From Hippasteria phrygiana (Eukaryota; Echinodermata; Asteroidea; Valvatida; Goniasteridae), in assembly GCA_037893225.1 (NCBI GenBank), contig JAZGUH010000053.1, positions 930,001-994,000 of the forward strand: a stretch of 64,000 nucleotides of DNA, read 5' to 3'. The notes under the pieces are model-generated. The model was not told the origin of the DNA. It saw only the letters and a program-made list of their open reading frames with translations, and searched no databases. The translations under genes and the position numbers were made by a program. Shown here in pieces: positions 59,364 through 64,000 of the stretch. How positions within the stretch are numbered: position 1 is the first letter of the stretch; every line of letters starts with the position of its first letter.

Positions 59364-60617
59364 TTAACCCTTTAGTCCTCGTTGCTCCCGAAACCGCCCG
59401 GCCTTTTACTCCTCATTCCGCCCGAAACCGCCCCGAAATCGGTCCCTTTTTTGTCGCGCTGTATCATACAGACCCATATGAACAGCGACGTCTATAGTCA
59501 TATTAGCGTTTGGCTTGGGAGTTCCCCTTTCAGATGTATTAAAGAAATAGTACTGTTGCTTTAGAAAAAAATGACGTAATGACCTTTCAAAGAAAGGTCA
59601 AACTACCAAGCTCCTTACAAACTTTCGCGTATATACATTTGTACATGCACACAATGTACATATGCGTGCGCGTACCCGCGTACACACAATAATTACACGA
59701 CAGTACGTATATGCTCGGTACATTCGTTGATCATGGCGACCGTTGGCAATCGAGGCTGACTTTGCAAGCTTAGTCTTGCGAGAAATCAACTAAAATGACT
59801 CTGACAGTGAAGACATAGATGTTCCAGGAAGTGATATTGACATTTCTCAGGTATTTATTACAAGGTTTTTTGGGAAATCTTGCAAAGTAAACTTCAACAA
59901 CCGTGATAACTCCGGTCGTTTCGCTAACGCTACAGCTGATCGAGACGTCATGAATTTTGTTCAGTTGTCAACTTGAATCAACGACATATGTTCAGAAAAG
60001 AACGTTTAATTGTGTTATTATATTCCTTGATGATGTTGGTCTTCTAGATTAGTTTTCTTTTTTAGGGGTCAAAGGTCAAATAGAAGGTCTCCTTAGAATA
60101 AACAATGGAAGACAAGATAGATGGTACAAAATGACTGAGAACCCCATTTACAAGCTTGTGCATGATACAAAAGTGAATTCAATATACATGTACATATATT
60201 TCCGACATTAGCTTTTTGGGTTTATTTTTATATTAGAGGTCAAAGGTCATAGTCAGGTCATCTGACATAAAAACTTTACAAAAGTTTCTCACAATTTTGA
60301 GTAACTTGTGTCTGCATATTTGTTAAAATAAGTCATTTTCAAGCAGCAAACGAGTTTTTCCAAAATACTGAGCATTTTATTATTTCTCATTTTGAAGAGG
60401 TCAAAGGTCACAGGTACATATATAAGGCCGTACAGATGAAAATGGTAATTGACAGAAGACAGTGTTTCATACTCAACCAAATAAACAAAACTTGCTGCCC
60501 AACAAATTTTTTAAGAAGAGCAGTATTTTCTATTGTTTGAGTAGTGTAGCATTTCACAGTATTTTTTACAATAATCTCAGAGGAGTAAATGACCCGTAAG
60601 TAAGTATAATGGGTTAA
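59364..60617 (+). mobile_element. Possible piggyBac-like remnant (low confidence)
   Basis: TTAACCCTTTAGTCC at 59364 and, inverted, TTAACCCATTATAC at 60617 could be ends with a TTAA target. Within, a + strand frame near 59780-59850 reads 'NDSDSEDIDVPGSDIDISQ', acidic like the start of some piggyBac transposases, followed by GT. No catalytic domain is present. Confidence 0.3.
60066..60410 (+). promoter_or_regulatory. Three DR1-type AGGTCA repeats, ~165 bases apart
   Basis: GGGTCAAAGGTCA (60066-60078), AGGTCAAAGGTCA (60237-60249) and AGGTCAAAGGTCA (60398-60410). The last two are perfect direct repeats with 1-base spacing, the classical site for RXR/HNF4/COUP-TF nuclear receptors. Regular spacing suggests a decayed tandem repeat. 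Regulatory function is not shown. Confidence 0.4.
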
Positions 60618-61019
60618 AGGATGATGGATTGTTTTGAGTTGTTAGTTCTTCTGGTAGTAAATTCCACACTGGACGTGTAATACTTGAAAATTATCCATCT
60701 CTGCAGCTGGCAAGGCGAGGGAATGGGAAGTGTGAGACTGGAGGAATAAAGACCAGGCCTGACATAGCAGAGGAAAACCATACACCCATACAATATTTAC
60801 ATACTTATTTCAATAATAATAGTACAGAACCATTTGATCCGTGTACATTTATATGTGTGGTTATTGAAAGTAAGCTTTCATGGAAACATATAACAGAACT
60901 GTCATATTACCATAATCAAAATTTGTTTCACCATTCCTACTGGTTGAGAACGAGTCATGTTGGTGTGTTTAAAACTCTGTTAATAACTGTGAACACTGTG
61001 ATTCATCTGGCACTACTCA

Positions 61020-61840
61020 CAGAACCAACAGTAACATTACTTGCAACACCTCTGTCATCTCATTTCTTGCATGGTTTGTAGAATCCAGTATGTCGGGGAG
61101 ACCAAGAACGTGCTCAAAAAGCATTTCTATGGCCATTGATCGTCTGTGAACACCAAGAAAATGGACACCCCTGTTGGTCACCACTTCAACTTTCCTATCC
61201 ATTCCATTTCTGATATGATTATACAGGGCATAGAATCACTTGGCCACCGCAAGGACTCAGTTCGACTATCAGCCGGGAGAAAGTGTGGATGAAACGTCTT
61301 TGGACTATTCAACCACATGGTCTCAACATCTAGGAAGGGAATGATTAACTCCTAATTTTTCCATTGTCATTTGTTAACAGATAATCCTCCTGGCAAACCC
61401 TCTTGGTTTTTGTTGCCCACTTGGATGTCTTTCCCTTTTCTGTTAAGCCTTGCCACATACATGTACCTCTACCTTCTATTGCCCAATTACCACCTCCCAT
61501 TTACCCCCCCCCCCCCTTTACCACACTCTTTTGTTCCCCTTCCACAGCATTATCCCTCTCATCTCTATCCCTCCCCTCTTTCCTCCTTACCCTAACCACA
61601 CTCCTTTGTTCCTTGCTGTCCCTTCCCCTCTCTGTACTCCCTTTGATGTTCACCTAATGCCATTCTCCTTTGGTCTATAATCTCTCTTTTGTGTTTCTCC
61701 ACCAACCCCCTCTTCCCTACATGTTTGTTTCATGTACTCTGTCATTTGCCTTTGAGAAAGAACTTGCTTAAGTTCAAAAGTTAGGCCAGCTATTTTGTTT
61801 ATTTGACTTTAATAAATTTGACTTGCTGACATTAACAATA
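61020..61840 (+). mobile_element. Penelope-like element 3' end (GIY-YIG endonuclease, broken)
   Basis: Reads 'CRIQYVGETKNVLKKHFYGH' (the YVG and R/K...GH core of the GIY-YIG fold), a stop, 'DTPVGHHFNFPIHSISDMII', then after a frameshift 'EKVWMKRLWTIQPHGLNI' and a TAG (61331-61333). This layout is typical of Penelope-like retroelements. A ~500-bp C/T-rich 3' UTR follows with 'AACTTGCTTAAGTTCAAAAG'. The reverse transcriptase is not present. Confidence 0.75.
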
Positions 61841-61916
61841 TTGTTAAAATGAACACAAACTTTTGGGCGTATGCACATATCAGCTGAAAAAACAATGCAG
61901 AGCCCACAGCGCATAA

Positions 61917-62611
61917 GGGGCCGTCCGTAAAGTACGTACACATGAAATGCCGACTTTTTTACCCCCCTCCCCCTGTACGCATATGCATTCCATATCTCTT
62001 TTTGACTCTCAGATTACCCTATTCTAGCATCATTAAGCATCACAGTACACCTGCTGTAGTAGTATGATTTGCATGTCGCATCCAAAGACTGAAATAAATC
62101 ACAAAATGTAAGAAAAAAAAATGCAAACATTTTTATTAACAGACCTGAAAATGATTGAACAGTGATATATTTTGAACCAAAACAGCAGTCAATGACGACA
62201 TAAACCAAAAAAGGAAAAAAAGATCCTGATACACTATTTTTTGCATAGTTTGCTCTTGACGTTTCATGAGTGGCTTATTGTGTTTGAACAAGAGGAAGTT
62301 GATAAACATTGTTCTTTTGTTGACCTCCAGTACAAGAGCGATTTTGGACAGCACGTGGGTAAAATTGATACAAGTACTGCTGTACATTTCCGGTGTACAC
62401 TGCTGGTTTATAAAGCAGTCTTTTTGTTGCGGGCTAAAAATAGTTATTTTTATGAGATATTACATTGATTTCATGACAATTCATTAAAAGCAAATTGTCG
62501 GTTGCGTACGGTACGCATTGGCTTGGACCCCCCCTCCCCCCTGTACGCATGGTGTATGCAATGTCAATAACCCCCTCCCCCTTTGTGCGTACATACTTTA
62601 TGGACGGCCCC
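61917..62611. mobile_element. 695-bp TAA-flanked element, PIF/Harbinger-like
   Basis: The ends GGGGCCGTCCGTAAAGTACG (61917) and, inverted, GGGGCCGTCCATAAAGTATG (from 62611) are flanked by TAA (61914-61916 and 62612-62614). Subterminal CCCCCTCCCCCTGTACGCAT occurs at both sides. No transposase frame. Confidence 0.82.
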
Positions 62612-62817
62612 TAAAGAGCTGGGTGTTACATATGTAGGGTCAAGGTTGATTTTGTACAGTGCGTGCATGCATGCCAGTCTATGCGTAGTCATTTGTCATT
62701 GGAATTTTAATTTAGAATGTTCAACAATTGACTTGAGACTTGACTTAACTTAAGAAAAAAATAACTTGGTTACAACACTGCCAATTACTATTTATTCTCC
62801 CAGAATTATAAGGGAGC

Positions 62818-63072
62818 GTCTCAAAAGTTGGATTCCTGTTCCTTTCGAAACACTCCTTTCGGGAACTCACATTCATGGAGCGTGCGAGTTCCCGGCACAT
62901 TCCCAACTGGAACTGGTTGTTCCGGAATAAGCGTGCATGCACATAAAAAACACTCTTCCCATAGGGGAACACATGGTGTTCCCAAGCCATTCTAAGTGGG
63001 AATGGCAGGTGTTCCTGATTAAACAGGTAATGTTCTCGCTGGAATGTTCCAGGCATTCAGACTTTTGAGCAT
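62818..63072. repeat. Possible MITE with CTCAAAAGT ends
   Basis: 'CTCAAAAGTTGGATTCCTG' and, inverted, 'CTCAAAAGTCTGAATGCCTG'. Internally several GGAAC/GTTCC words ('GGGAACACATGGTGTTCCC' is a perfect palindrome at about 62962-62980). Confidence 0.55.
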
Positions 63073-63540
63073 AATACAGACACTGTGAACAAGTAACAAT
63101 GGATTTAGTGCCAAGTAACAATGGATGTTCATTGTTAGTGCACCGTTTTTCTTTTGTTAGATGTTCATAGTGAGAGAGCTCTGCCAACTCACTTTAGTTT
63201 TCAAAAAGCAAAAAATCAGTATTTTGTTCAGGAAATCCTTACATGTGTATGTCTCATGAAATTTAAACTTAAATTGAAATTGCTATGTGTGCAAGTTGCG
63301 CACTGAATGGACCGTCTCTTTATTTTTTTTTCTCAAAGATCAAGTTGCATCAGTTCGGTTGGGATCGCAATAAGGAGCCAGTACACATGTAGCAATAATA
63401 GCATAATATGCATGAAAAAACATTATTACATGTATGGTCAAATTTCACAAAAATCTGTATTTACAAACAAAAAATTCATACTTCTGTATTCATCAATTTA
63501 CGTACAAAATACGGAAAGTCAGTGCTGGTTGGCAGCTCTG
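63073..63540. other. Non-coding, nothing recognised
   Basis: Short open frames only, without domain or splice support. Might be intron or upstream region of the SMARCAD1-like gene. Confidence 0.4.
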
Positions 63541-63550
63541 ATAATAGAAC

Positions 63551-63981
63551 TAGGGCTGTTCATTTTCGAATAATTTAATATTCGAATATTTGACCGAATA
63601 TTCGAATATTCAATACTCGCCGATCAAGTTTTTCAGTGCAAGCTACACCGGTAAAAAAAAACATTGCACGTAAAATCACGCCGGTGTTTTACGTATGGCG
63701 ATTGATATTACGGACCGTTCAAACGGCATTTTTTTGCATGTCCCTGTTGTATCAAGGGTTTTACGGACAGGAACAATAAACCTCCGTCCACAAAAAATTG
63801 CGATTTACAAAAATGCGGCATTTGACACTGCTAAGCGCCGTAACTTTTCTATTAAAATAGCATCAGAGTCGTATCTGTACGTGCATATATATCTTTTCGA
63901 ATATTCGAACTGGCAAAATGGAATTCGAATATTCGCTTGACGACTGAATATCTAATATTTGATATATTCGGGACAGCCCTA
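63551..63981. mobile_element. 431-bp hAT-type MITE family S, complete with 8-bp target duplication
   Basis: The ends TAGGGCTG and CAGCCCTA are inverted, with TTCGAATATTCG repeats next to each end. The flanks AATAGAAC at 63543-63550 and 63982-63989 are identical. Other copies: 52890-53114 and 59003-59048. No coding capacity. Confidence 0.92.
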
Positions 63982-64000
63982 AATAGAACAGCTCAAAATT

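Noticed and set aside
59780..59850. Acidic DSDSED-type frame as an upstream exon of the SMARCAD1-like gene
   Set aside because: It is on the + strand, opposite to that gene; kept only as a weak piggyBac-like remnant.

Overview
The window is a piece of an animal genome: intron-rich, repeat-dense and AT-leaning. The many TACATGTA-type motifs and the mix of mariner, hAT, TTAA-target and PIF/Harbinger-like elements, tRNA-related SINEs, LINEs and a Penelope-like element suggest a marine invertebrate. A deuterostome such as an echinoderm, hemichordate or amphioxus is my guess. That placement is inference, not something the sequence proves.

Two host genes can be supported, and they converge. Gene A (+ strand, about 1.3-5.1 kb) is the 3' end of an unrecognised single-pass membrane protein gene. 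It has one extracellular-type exon (1285-1605) and a final exon (4861-5085) carrying a glycosylation sequon, a membrane segment and a short tail. Gene B (- strand, 59.2 down to 13.9 kb) is a SMARCAD1-type SNF2 chromatin remodeler. I could place 17 consecutive exons whose splice sites and phases all agree. They encode 790 residues from a CUE-like segment to the stop codon. The first exons (roughly 230 residues by comparison with the vertebrate protein) lie beyond the window or were not recognised.

Almost everything else is transposon-derived. 0-7 kb: a LINE 3' end, then the gene A intron, which is nearly all one mariner element. That mariner is split by a 2.2-kb hAT-like element with an exact 8-bp target duplication, and the hAT-like element holds further hairpin repeats. 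7.1-10.9 kb: a dead LINE with endonuclease, reverse transcriptase and a C-terminal zinc-finger motif. 13.9-59.2 kb: the SMARCAD1 introns. They contain a 45-bp minisatellite with a higher-order unit, head-to-head tRNA-related SINEs, several families of TTAA-flanked miniature elements, a 2.4-kb TA-flanked element whose empty site can be inferred from another repeat copy in the window, and a 1.1-kb foldback element whose loop has grown into about 80 copies of a 12-bp unit. 59.2-64 kb: a possible piggyBac-like remnant, a broken Penelope-like GIY-YIG remnant, a TAA-flanked element, and a complete 431-bp hAT-type miniature element with an 8-bp target duplication.

I saw no rRNA gene, CRISPR array, confident functional tRNA gene, or bacterial or viral gene cluster.
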